A stretch of 64,000 bases of DNA, taken from positions 83,833 through 147,832 of the forward strand of contig JAIXKJ010000003.1 in assembly GCA_026928255.1 (NCBI GenBank). The letters run 5' to 3'. The position numbers and the translations under genes were made by a program. Below, piece after piece: positions 24,208 to 32,006 of the stretch. Each line of letters begins with the position of its first letter. Position 1 is the first letter of the stretch. The notes beneath the pieces were generated by a model that did no database searches, was not told where the DNA came from, and worked only from the letters and a program-made list of their open reading frames with translations. The stretch comes from Anaerolineales bacterium. GTDB lineage: Bacteria > Chloroflexota > Anaerolineae > Anaerolineales > Villigracilaceae.

Positions 24208-25613
24208 GCTTCCTCCGTTTCGCTTTGCGCGGCAAGGTCGAGTTGACCGACCAAAAGCCACTTCCACACTTCGTCTAATTTTTTCATGTCCGATTCGAGC
24301 AATTTGTTGGCGCGGCTTTCGTTCAACAGCGCTTCTTTGACGGGTTCGATGAGCGCTTGCAAAGTCGCGTAGGCGTCCGCTGGGGGTGTGATGGGGTTGT
24401 CAAATTTTTGCGAAGCGAGACGCGCAAAATACTTTACGGCTTCGCCGTGCGCGGCGGTCTCAATTAAGTTTTCGCGCTCGTCGAGCAGTTCCGCTTCGCG
24501 GTTGGCGATTTTGCCCCACTCGTTTTGCCAATTTTTGACGATCTGTTCTTCGATCGGCGCTTCCAACGCCGCGTTGTGAATGCGGATTTCCAACGCCTCT
24601 AACCCGCGTTCGGTCAACTGGCGATATTCAAGGCTGGGAAGCGCTTCGCCGGTGGGAAGTCCCGTGTCGTCGAGGGCGACGACGTCGGCGCGTTTCAACC
24701 GACGGTTAATCATCTCTTCGATAGTTTTTAATCCGCTGACGCCTTCGGCGGGGAAGAGGTCTTCGAGCCTAAATTTTCGCGCGTACTCGCGCCATAAATT
24801 CGCCACAAGCGAAGCGGGCAGATAACGCCATTCCAAGCGCGAACGGTCGTCGTCCAATTCCATCACTTCGCGGGTAACGGCGTTCAACACCGCTTGCGCG
24901 TTATACCCGTAATGCGAGACGACCCCGCTTTCCGATTCGATTTTTGTCTGCGGGCGTTGCACGCGAAATTTGATGCTGATGGTGGGGGAGATTTCAAAAC
25001 CGTCGCGGGTTTGACCGGCGGTTTGCTGTCGGCGTTTTTGCGCTTCGGCGTATTTCGACGAGTCGGCGGATTCAGAGCGCAGGATGGATTGGTCGCCGAC
25101 CAACGGCCCGATGAAATGCCATTGGACACGCAAGTCCACGCCTTCGTCGCGGGCGATGCGCTCGCTCCCTTTGGTGAAGTGGACTCCCGGCCCGACCGCG
25201 CCGAGAATTTGCGTTTCGGTTTGCATGACGACGGCGCTGGCGCTGTCCAAGACGATGACGCCCGCCCCTTTTTTCTTCGCCTCGTCTTCGTGCATGATGA
25301 CGCGCCCGTTTTTGACGAAGAGAATCGGTCCGCGGTCGCCCGCAAAATCGCGCACGCGCTGATAAATCTGCTGTCTATTTTTGGGCGTGTGAATCGGGAG
25401 GACGAACTGCGCGAAAAAGTAGGTTAATTTGTCGGCGAGGAAACGCGCCGCAAAAATATTAATCCCTAAAATTATGGCGGCGACGACGAGCGCGACGACG
25501 GAGTATTTGAACCCAATCGCCAATAAAACGCCGTGAAAGAGGACGGTCGCTCCGACGATGGCTCCGATGGGCGTTTGTAGAAAATCGCCGATTTTGTTGA
25601 AGAGTTCTCTCAT
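24204..25613 (-). CDS. Divergent SPFH/band-7-like membrane protein (upstream of pair)
   Basis: 469 aa; two membrane helices at about 14-35 and 37-60, cytoplasmic band-7-like region (about 95-370) with GAGVIVLDSASAVVMQTETQ, GPGVHFTKGSERIARDEGVD and RVQWHFIGP, then SIKFRVQRPQ and a helical C terminus (EWGKIANREAELLDERENL, alternating charged residues, probably coiled coil). No clear Shine-Dalgarno before the ATG. Overlaps the next gene by four bases (GTGA). Both proteins share layout and probably arose by duplication, followed by strong divergence. Role probably membrane scaffolding. Confidence 0.65.
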   Translation of the reverse strand: MRELFNKIGDFLQTPIGAIVGATVLFHGVLLAIGFKYSVVALVVAAIILGINIFAARFLADKLTYFFAQFVLPIHTPKNRQQIYQRVRDFAGDRGPILFVKNGRVIMHEDEAKKKGAGVIVLDSASAVVMQTETQILGAVGPGVHFTKGSERIARDEGVDLRVQWHFIGPLVGDQSILRSESADSSKYAEAQKRRQQTAGQTRDGFEISPTISIKFRVQRPQTKIESESGVVSHYGYNAQAVLNAVTREVMELDDDRSRLEWRYLPASLVANLWREYARKFRLEDLFPAEGVSGLKTIEEMINRRLKRADVVALDDTGLPTGEALPSLEYRQLTERGLEALEIRIHNAALEAPIEEQIVKNWQNEWGKIANREAELLDERENLIETAAHGEAVKYFARLASQKFDNPITPPADAYATLQALIEPVKEALLNESRANKLLESDMKKLDEVWKWLLVGQLDLAAQSETEEA

Positions 25614-25900
25614 GTTTAATTAACGATTTTATATCAAAATTAGCGCGTTTTGATGAGAGAAGTATATCAGCATGATTAGAATTTTTGCGCCTTTTTAACG
25701 TCTTTATAAGCATTGTAGAACGCGAGTTAATAAAAATGAAAGGCGTTTTTAGCGGTCTATTCATCTTTTTTAGAAATAAAAGTGTAAAATAGACGTGTAT
25801 TCTTAAACATTTTCGCAACGACGCGACGATTTGGTGTTAAATAAAAATATTGCTCTACGCAGGTTTGCCGAGAGCGGAACTCTCTTTCACAGGAGTAGAA
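25614..25900. other. AT-rich divergent intergenic region
   Basis: 287 bases between the SPFH-like gene (-) and a small gene (+). A TAAAAT at about 25784-25789 could be a -10 for the + gene, and TATACT-like sequence on the minus strand near 25665-25670 could serve the SPFH operon. No RNA gene or repeat was recognised. Confidence 0.4.
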
Positions 25901-26128
25901 ATGTTATCAAACGATATAAAACCATGGTTTCGGGACGATCTCGCTAGAACGTTAATGAGCATCTATTTTGCGTCCGCCGCCAACGGCGCCGCCCAAGCCA
26001 AAACGGACGAAAATTATCAAGTCGGGTTTGCCGCCGCCTTGTCTAGCGTTGCCCTAGCGGTGGGCGTCAACCCCGAAACTTTCCTCCGCCCGGAAGACCT
26101 TCAACGGTTAAGAAGTTCCGCTCGCTAG
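25901..26128 (+). CDS. Small hypothetical protein
   Basis: 75 aa, MLSNDIKPWFRDDLARTL start, mostly helical, with a mid-part ALSSVALAVGVNPETFL that reads like a helix-turn before a C-terminal PEDLQRLR. AGGAG at 25891-25895 before the ATG argues for real translation; an earlier in-frame ATG at 25850 has no such site. It stands alone on the + strand between two minus-strand SPFH units. No family recognised. Confidence 0.6.
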   Translation: MLSNDIKPWFRDDLARTLMSIYFASAANGAAQAKTDENYQVGFAAALSSVALAVGVNPETFLRPEDLQRLRSSAR

Positions 26129-26147
26129 TTTGATTTCCAAATTTAGG

Positions 26148-27401
26148 TTATGAATTTAGACCGGGCGGCGGAATAGTCGGCGGGGTTTTTGAGTCTCCCG
26201 AATCGCTATTATTGTCTGAATCGTCATTGTCGGAAGGGATTTTTTTCGCAATATCTTTTAGGAAATTAACGAACTCCATGGGGATTACAAATTTTGTCGA
26301 ATTTCCAACGCTGATTTTTTCCAACGTGTCTAAATATTTTAAAAGAGTCGCTGACGGGCTTCGCGCCATAATCTCGCTGAGGGTTAACAAATTCCTCAGT
26401 AATTCCTGTCTTTTGCTTTCCATAATTTCGTAGGCTTCGCTTTCGAGGATGGCTTTGCGCCTATTTGCAAGCCCTTCTTTTATCAAATCTGGCGGGTCAA
26501 GTTTGTTTAATACAATTTGATTAATTTGAACGCCCCATTCGGCGACACGCCGAGTAATCCTCGTTTCTGCCATCTTTTCTATGATCTCGCGGTTTCTTTG
26601 CGCGTCGTCCAACGTGTATTCGGAAACGGAAATGCATAATAAAACTTCGGCTTCGCGCGCGATAGAATCCGGAACGTTCGCCTTTTTCGTCAGATAAAGG
26701 GTGGCGTCTATGATTTCCCAAACGACGTGCAGGGAGGCAAGAAGCGTCAGATTGTCGCGGGTGGCGCATTTCCGATCGATGATGTCAGTAACTTGTTCTC
26801 TCATGTCCACTTCTTTGACGCGGTAAAATGGATGGAAAAAGAGGACGTGTCCCGGACCTTTTTCGTGGTAAGGTTTTCCATTGCTGAAGAGGACAATGCG
26901 TTCTTCTGACATAAGGTGGCGATAAGAATATTTGACGTAAAAGAACGCCAAAGCCAGCGCCGCCAGCCAAGCGAGGATTTGAAAGAGGAGTTCGACAGGG
27001 GGCAACAGACGATAATGAATATAAAGCGTCAACGCGGCGGCTAACAGCGCCAGAAGCATTAACGGGAGAAACCAAATTAACGCTTCTCTCCGATTCTTAA
27101 AAGAAAACGGAAGCTTTTTTATAAACTCGTCAGGGTCGAACGACTCTTCTTCCATTTCGGCGGAGATGCCGTTTTTTAAGAGATGTTCGATTCCGAGAAC
27201 GTCAATGACGAATTTCCCTTTGGGCAATCTCTTAACATAGTTTTTCTTAAGCAACGTATTTTTTAGCGCATCCCATACCTTATCTACGCTATATTTTGAG
27301 GATTCGGAAAGTTCGTAAACCGTTAATCTATGTCCGCCGGAAAACAGCAACAGAACGTGAAAGGCGATTGGGTCGAGTTGGTTTGAGTCAGAGTTTTGCA
27401 T
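26148..27401 (-). CDS. Winged-helix / SPFH (band 7) fusion membrane protein
   Basis: 417 aa with an unusual order. Residues about 9-75 resemble a winged helix (FHVLLLFSGGHRLTVYELSESSKYSVDKVWDALKNTLL and a basic strand KRLPKGKF), then two membrane helices (about 108-128 and 136-158), then a clear band-7 domain (about 165-360; EERIVLFSNGKPYHEKGPGH, RDNLTLLASLHVVWEI, and RVAEWGVQINQIVLNKLDPP, the prohibitin/stomatin-type helix end) and an acidic Pro tail. ATG at 27401 with GAGG is preferred to a TTG at 27437. Probably cytoplasmic sensor or scaffold attached to membrane domains. Confidence 0.75.
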   Translation of the reverse strand: MQNSDSNQLDPIAFHVLLLFSGGHRLTVYELSESSKYSVDKVWDALKNTLLKKNYVKRLPKGKFVIDVLGIEHLLKNGISAEMEEESFDPDEFIKKLPFSFKNRREALIWFLPLMLLALLAAALTLYIHYRLLPPVELLFQILAWLAALALAFFYVKYSYRHLMSEERIVLFSNGKPYHEKGPGHVLFFHPFYRVKEVDMREQVTDIIDRKCATRDNLTLLASLHVVWEIIDATLYLTKKANVPDSIAREAEVLLCISVSEYTLDDAQRNREIIEKMAETRITRRVAEWGVQINQIVLNKLDPPDLIKEGLANRRKAILESEAYEIMESKRQELLRNLLTLSEIMARSPSATLLKYLDTLEKISVGNSTKFVIPMEFVNFLKDIAKKIPSDNDDSDNNSDSGDSKTPPTIPPPGLNS

Positions 27402-27531
27402 AGCGTCCTCGTTGATAAGTTGCGAATGATGGGACAATGCGGCTTAAGGTTTGTCAATACCGCCCAAGTGAATTATCCTTAGTATATAGGAATTAAGCGG
27501 AGTATTCAAGGCTTAATGATAAGGAATTTTT

Positions 27532-28191
27532 ATGACGTTGATTTTGGAATTTCATTGCCATACCTATGCCTCCAAAGATTCGTTGACGCGCCCGGCGGAT
27601 TTAATTCGCGCGGCGCGCAGACGAGGGCTAGACCGACTGGTCGTTACCGACCACAACTCCATTCGCGGCGCGTTAGAAGCGCAAGCGCTAGACGCGGAAT
27701 TAATCATCGTCGGCGAGGAGATTATGACGACGAAGGGCGAAATCCTCGCGGCGTATGTAACGGAGGAAATTCCGGCGGGCTTGAGTCCGCGAGAGACGAT
27801 TGAGCGATTAAGGGCGCAAGGCGCGTTCGTCAGCGTTTCGCACCCCTTTGACGCGCTTCGCTCGGGCGGATGGAAAGAGGCGGACTTGTTGGAGATCGTC
27901 CCTTTTGTGGATGCAATCGAAGTGTTTAACTCGCGCTGTATAGACCCGCGTTTTAACCGTCAGGCGCAAGAGTTCGCCGAAAAATATAATCTGCCCGGCA
28001 CCGTCGGCTCGGACGCGCATGGGATTGTCGAGGTGGGGCGATCCGTTTTATTGTTAGATGCGTTTGACGGCGCGGAAGGGTTGCGAAAAGTCATTCGCGG
28101 CGCGAAATTCCAAACGACATTGTCGCCGTGGACGGTTCGTCTCATTTCGCGTTACGCTTCCGTTCGCAAGCGCTTTATGGCGAAGGCGTAA
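27532..28191 (+). CDS. PHP domain metal-dependent phosphoesterase
   Basis: 219-aa hydrolase of the PHP superfamily, probably acting on a phosphorylated nucleotide or sugar. Metal ligands are visible in order: EFHCHTYASKD (HxH), VVTDHNSIRG, EEIMTTKGEILA, VSVSHPFD and GTVGSDAHG. AAGGAA stands before the ATG. Its 3' end overlaps the convergent SCO1 gene by 17 bases, so the two transcripts are antisense at their ends. Confidence 0.9.
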   Translation: MTLILEFHCHTYASKDSLTRPADLIRAARRRGLDRLVVTDHNSIRGALEAQALDAELIIVGEEIMTTKGEILAAYVTEEIPAGLSPRETIERLRAQGAFVSVSHPFDALRSGGWKEADLLEIVPFVDAIEVFNSRCIDPRFNRQAQEFAEKYNLPGTVGSDAHGIVEVGRSVLLLDAFDGAEGLRKVIRGAKFQTTLSPWTVRLISRYASVRKRFMAKA

Positions 28192-29239
28192 CCGTCGAGA
28201 AGGGGGCGATGGGCGCGGCGGGCGTTTTGGTAGGCGCGGGCGTGAGAGTCATAAAACCGTGTTGATAGTTGAGTTCGTTAATGTCCCATTTGCTTTGAAT
28301 GTAAGCGAAAATAAATTCCATTTCCCAGTCGGCGAGTTTGGATTTGAAAGCGGGCATGTGAATGGGCTTGTCGAGGTTGCGCCCGTTTTGGATTGTGGCA
28401 AAGATGTCGTTGCGCGAAATTTTCCAAGCGTTGCCGCTTCCGTCCAGCGGCGGCGCGAGATGCGAGCCGTCCGCTAATTCGGTTTGCCATTGCGGGTTGC
28501 CTGCCAAGTCGAGACCATGACATTGGGCGCAGTGATGTTCGTATAGCCACTGTCCGCTTTGAACGTGGGCGGGCGCGAGGGTTACGGCGCAGACGACTGG
28601 CGTGTAGGTGGGTCCCGCCAAAATTTTTGCGCTGACGGGGATGCCCTCTTTGAGCAGATGACGCAAATCTTCGCCGATATCGGCGGAGGGCGCGCCGTGC
28701 GCCCAACTCATCACATAGTAGCCGTCGCGGTCGAGCGCCATCGTAAATGCGGAATGGCTGACGCTGTACGCGCCGTTTTCGTCGGGCGGCTCGATGGAGT
28801 AGGTTACGCCGAAGGCGTCGGTCATCCAATCAATTTCTTCGCGGGTGCCGGTCGCGCCGATGAAGTTGTCTTGAAATAATTTGACGTAACGCCCCAGCGT
28901 TTCGGGCGTGTCTCGCGCGGGGTCGACGGAAATAAAAATCACTTGCACTTGCGCCGCTTCTTCGGGCGTTAAACTGGCGAGCGCCAACTTGATGTCCGCC
29001 ATCGCGGTGGGGCAGACGTCGGGGCAAGAGGTGTAGCCGAAATAAAGCAAAACGACTTTGCCTTGAAAATCGTCCAAGCGGACGGGACCCTTGACGGAGC
29101 GCAACATAATCTGCGGCGCTTTAATTGGCGACGATAAAATCGAACCTTTGAATTGATAGGTTTGAGAGAAAAGGTAACTCGCCGCGAGCGCCGCAAAAAG
29201 GAGCAAAACCCCAGCGAGGATTAAGATTCCGCGTTTCAT
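28175..29239 (-). CDS. SCO1/SenC - cytochrome c fusion protein
   Basis: Membrane-anchored, externally facing protein (354 aa) for CuA-site assembly in cytochrome oxidase. Signal anchor 4-25; SCO thioredoxin fold about 40-200 with copper ligands C72-P-D-V-C76 and H162 (SVSHSAF); class I cytochrome c domain about 224-325 with C237-A-Q-C-H241 and the probable axial M295 in IHMPAF. The fusion places copper delivery and an electron carrier in one chain. A Pro/Thr tail follows. The window also has ctaA for heme A, supporting an aa3-type oxidase elsewhere in the genome. Confidence 0.92.
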   Translation of the reverse strand: MKRGILILAGVLLLFAALAASYLFSQTYQFKGSILSSPIKAPQIMLRSVKGPVRLDDFQGKVVLLYFGYTSCPDVCPTAMADIKLALASLTPEEAAQVQVIFISVDPARDTPETLGRYVKLFQDNFIGATGTREEIDWMTDAFGVTYSIEPPDENGAYSVSHSAFTMALDRDGYYVMSWAHGAPSADIGEDLRHLLKEGIPVSAKILAGPTYTPVVCAVTLAPAHVQSGQWLYEHHCAQCHGLDLAGNPQWQTELADGSHLAPPLDGSGNAWKISRNDIFATIQNGRNLDKPIHMPAFKSKLADWEMEFIFAYIQSKWDINELNYQHGFMTLTPAPTKTPAAPIAPFSTVTPSP

Positions 29240-29299
29240 GCTTTGGTTTATACCTGCGGCGCGGATTTTTTTCTTTGCGCTGGCGCAACCTTAACAAAC

Positions 29300-29336
29300 C
29301 GGAGATGAACGGGGATAAACGGGGATGAGCAAGGAT
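29300..29336. repeat. GAACGGGGAT-type repeat
   Basis: GGAGATGAACGGGGATAAAC followed by GGGGATGAGCAAGGATG: three imperfect units, related to 19922-19946. Confidence 0.65.
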
Positions 29337-29343
29337 GCAAGAT

Positions 29344-29383
29344 AAAAGAAGCCTTCCGATTTTCTGGAAGGCTTCTTTTTACA
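29344..29383. terminator. Intrinsic terminator of the aldehyde dehydrogenase gene
   Basis: AAAAGAAGCCTTCC / GGAAGGCTTCTTTT hairpin with an 8-base loop, just after the aldehyde dehydrogenase stop (minus strand) and usable in both directions. Confidence 0.85.
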
Positions 29384-29385
29384 AA

Positions 29386-31035
29386 CTACTTCTTTTTCTT
29401 CGTCGCCGCTTTCTTGACGACTTTCTTTACGGCTTTCTTGACGACTTTCTTCGCCGCTTCTTTTTTCACGGACGTGTGAATTTGCTCGTGCATGTAAAGC
29501 GGAAGGTAGTAATGTCCGCCCGCGTTCTTTCCGCTGGAGCCGGAGCCTTTCCAGCCGCCGAAGGGTTGGAAGCCGGGCCAAGCGCCAGTGGACGCGCCTT
29601 GCGGACGGTTGGCGTAGGTTACGCCCGCTTGAATGTTGTCGAAAAACCATTGCGTCTCGCGTTGCGAGCCGTAGAAGCCGGCCGTCAAACCGTAGCCGAC
29701 GCTGTTGGCGACGCTCATGGCTTGATCGAGATTTTGCACCTTGCCGATGGTGGCGATGGGCAGGAACATTTCGTGTTTCCACAAGCGATGCTCGAAGGGC
29801 AAATCGGTTACGAAGGTGTTTTCGCAGAAGTAGCCTTTGTCAAACAGACCGCCGACTTTGACGTTGCCGCCTGTGAGGAAGTTGCCGCCGCCTTGATTGA
29901 TCTCTTCGGCGAAGTTCTTGAAATCGTTATACGAGTTGCGGTTGATGACCGGCCCGTTGTAGGCGGCGCGGTCGGTCGGGTCGCCGATGGCTAAACTTTC
30001 GGTCATCGATTTAAGGCGGGCGATTAATTCGTCGTACACGGGTTCTTCCACCAGCACGCGAGAGGCGGCGGAGCATTTCTGCCCTTGCAAGCCAAACGCC
30101 GAGCGGACGATGCCCGTCGCGGCGGCGTCTAAATCCGCGTTGCGCGAAACGATGGCGGGATTCTTTCCGCCGAGTTCGAGGATGATCGGGCGCACATAAT
30201 CGCGTTGGGCGTAGTCGCGGTATAACTTCATGCCGACGTCGAAAGAGCCGGTGAAGGTTACGCCGTCCACATGCGGGCTGTCCACGAGGGCTTGACCGAG
30301 CGTGGAGCCCGGGCCGGTGACGAAGTTGACGACGCCGTCGGGGAGACCCGCGTCGCGGAAGCAATCCACTAACAGGCGGACGATCCACGCCGTGTCGCTG
30401 GCGGGTTTGATGACCAACGTGTTGCCCGCGACGAGCGCCGCGCCTGCAGGTCCGCCAGTCAGCGCGTGGGGGAAGTTGAAGGGCGAAATCACCAGCCAGA
30501 CGCCGTAAGGACGAAGCACGGACGTGTTGCGCGAATCATAGCCGACCAGCGGGTCGCGTCCCATTTCGACGACGTAGCCTTCGTTGTCTTCCATTTGTTG
30601 GCAGGCGTAGTAGATGAGGTCGGCGGTCTCTTGCACGTCGCCCATAGATTCCATGCGATTCTTCCCGACTTCCATCGCCATCGCCGCGCCGAGGTCAAAG
30701 ATGCGTTTTTCGATGAGCGCCGCCGCTTTGCGGAGCAGACGCACGCGAGTCTTCCACGGCGTGTGACTCCAAGCGGGGAAGGCGGCGCGCGCCGCGTCAA
30801 TCGCCATCTGCGCGTGTTGCGCGTTTCCTTTTTGCATGACGGCGAGCGCCCATTCGGTGTTGATGGGCGAGTAGTCCGTAAACTTTTCGTCGGCGTAAAC
30901 TTCTTTGCCGTTGATGAACATGCCATATTCTTTGCCCATCGTGTTTTTGAGTTGCGCGACGGCTTTGTCAAAGCCGAGATGCAACGCTTCGGGCGGATTG
31001 AACATGGTGGCGTACGTAAGTTTGAAATTTGCCAT
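29386..31035 (-). CDS. Aldehyde dehydrogenase (pyrroline-5-carboxylate dehydrogenase-like) with Lys-rich tail
   Basis: NAD(P)+-dependent oxidation of an aldehyde, most like 1-pyrroline-5-carboxylate dehydrogenase, giving glutamate in proline breakdown. 549 aa with general base E287 (LELGGKNP), nucleophile C321 (GQKCSAASR), SPFNFPHAL and TGSFDVG cofactor motifs. Start at 31035 has AAGGAG; the frame opens 10 codons earlier without one. Oddity: residues 524-549 form a basic tail of repeated KKVVKKAVKK-type units, like histone H1/HU-type tails, absent from ordinary enzymes. Its DNA shows a short internal repeat (TTCTTGACGACTTTCTT twice near 29410-29450). Specific substrate is inferred. Confidence 0.85.
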   Translation of the reverse strand: MANFKLTYATMFNPPEALHLGFDKAVAQLKNTMGKEYGMFINGKEVYADEKFTDYSPINTEWALAVMQKGNAQHAQMAIDAARAAFPAWSHTPWKTRVRLLRKAAALIEKRIFDLGAAMAMEVGKNRMESMGDVQETADLIYYACQQMEDNEGYVVEMGRDPLVGYDSRNTSVLRPYGVWLVISPFNFPHALTGGPAGAALVAGNTLVIKPASDTAWIVRLLVDCFRDAGLPDGVVNFVTGPGSTLGQALVDSPHVDGVTFTGSFDVGMKLYRDYAQRDYVRPIILELGGKNPAIVSRNADLDAAATGIVRSAFGLQGQKCSAASRVLVEEPVYDELIARLKSMTESLAIGDPTDRAAYNGPVINRNSYNDFKNFAEEINQGGGNFLTGGNVKVGGLFDKGYFCENTFVTDLPFEHRLWKHEMFLPIATIGKVQNLDQAMSVANSVGYGLTAGFYGSQRETQWFFDNIQAGVTYANRPQGASTGAWPGFQPFGGWKGSGSSGKNAGGHYYLPLYMHEQIHTSVKKEAAKKVVKKAVKKVVKKAATKKKK

Positions 31036-31111
31036 AGGAATTCTCCTTGTTAAGTTATGGAACAAAATGCGAGTTAAGTATAGCGTAGGATGAAGTCATC
31101 GTCAAAAGAAG

Positions 31112-31143
31112 AAATATCCGAAGTCTTAAGACTTCGGATATTT
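31112..31143. repeat. Perfect 32-bp palindrome
   Basis: AAATATCCGAAGTCTT and its exact complement with no loop, in the gap between a lipoprotein gene and aldehyde dehydrogenase. Same style as the palindromes at 19995 and 21564. Confidence 0.85.
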
Positions 31144-31194
31144 AACTCGCGCGGGGTTTTCTAGAAACTATGTTCCGTTTCGGCTGACTTCCGC

Positions 31195-31809
31195 TTAAGG
31201 TTGTAACCTTTCGGAGACGATCTCGGAAATTGTATAAATTTCGCCGTCCTTTTTAACTGTGAAGGAAAATACCGCGCCGTTCTTTCCTAACGAACTATCG
31301 ACTCCGATTGTGAAGCGAATCGGGAATTGCGCTTCTATCGAACTGGGTGCGACGTCTTCAGATAGATAAATGCCAGACATAACCCCAGAACTGGCGCGAT
31401 ATAACGGACCATCCCATGAAGTGCTAGTCTTAATATCGTTGCCAAAGCCAAAAAATTCAATATTATGCCCCTCCACTTTTTTTCCGTTATATTTCCAATC
31501 TGCCAAGACGCCTAGCGAAGGAATAACGCTGTAATTTTCTGTTTCGTCTTTTGACTGTAAAGTTGGATCGCAATATAGCCAAAAAGTAAAGGCGAAATTT
31601 TCATCGCTCAATTCCGCGTTTGCCAAGCCCGTTTTTCCGTATAATGCGGATGGGGTTTGTTGAGTAGGCGCAGGCGCGTTAAACGGACATTCTGAAACTG
31701 GCGCAATTTCTGTTGCGGGAACGTCTGCAGGCTTTGGCGTTGTTGTACAGGATGAGAACAGCGTAACGATCAAGGCGATGGACAACGAGACTAATATTTT
31801 TGTTCTCAT
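31195..31809 (-). CDS. Lipoprotein of unknown function
   Basis: 204 aa; signal and lipobox at about 7-21 (LIVTLFSSC), Thr/Pro linker, then a soluble beta-rich domain (FAFTFWLYCDPTLQSKDE, KVEGHNIEFFGFGNDIKTSTSWDGPLY) that I do not recognise. GGAG precedes the ATG. Stands alone, more A/T-rich than neighbours. A TATAGT box about 20 bases upstream of the Shine-Dalgarno may be its -10. Confidence 0.75.
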   Translation of the reverse strand: MRTKILVSLSIALIVTLFSSCTTTPKPADVPATEIAPVSECPFNAPAPTQQTPSALYGKTGLANAELSDENFAFTFWLYCDPTLQSKDETENYSVIPSLGVLADWKYNGKKVEGHNIEFFGFGNDIKTSTSWDGPLYRASSGVMSGIYLSEDVAPSSIEAQFPIRFTIGVDSSLGKNGAVFSFTVKKDGEIYTISEIVSERLQP

Positions 31810-31873
31810 GTTTATTCTCCTTATTGATTAACACTACTATACAAACCCTTCTAACTGAATTTGAGTGTTTATA

Positions 31874-31890
31874 ATCACCCTTAAGAAGGG
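31874..31890. other. Small palindrome CACCCTT-AAG-AAGGGTG
   Basis: Seven-base perfect arms about 65 bases upstream of the lipoprotein start. Could be an operator, but without T run or comparative support. Confidence 0.3.
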
Positions 31891-31968
31891 TGTAATGTCA
31901 TCTTCATTCTAAAAAAAACGACCAAGTAAAATGAGAGTATAGAGACCAAAAAGAAGTAAAACTCTAAT

Positions 31969-32006
31969 AAAAAACTCCCGACTTTTTCAAATCGGGAGTT
32001 TGCTTT
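31969..32006. terminator. Terminator after the pyruvate dehydrogenase operon
   Basis: AAACTCCCGA-CTTTTTCAAA-TCGGGAGTTT with flanking A and T runs, directly after the E2 gene stop on the minus strand. Confidence 0.85.
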
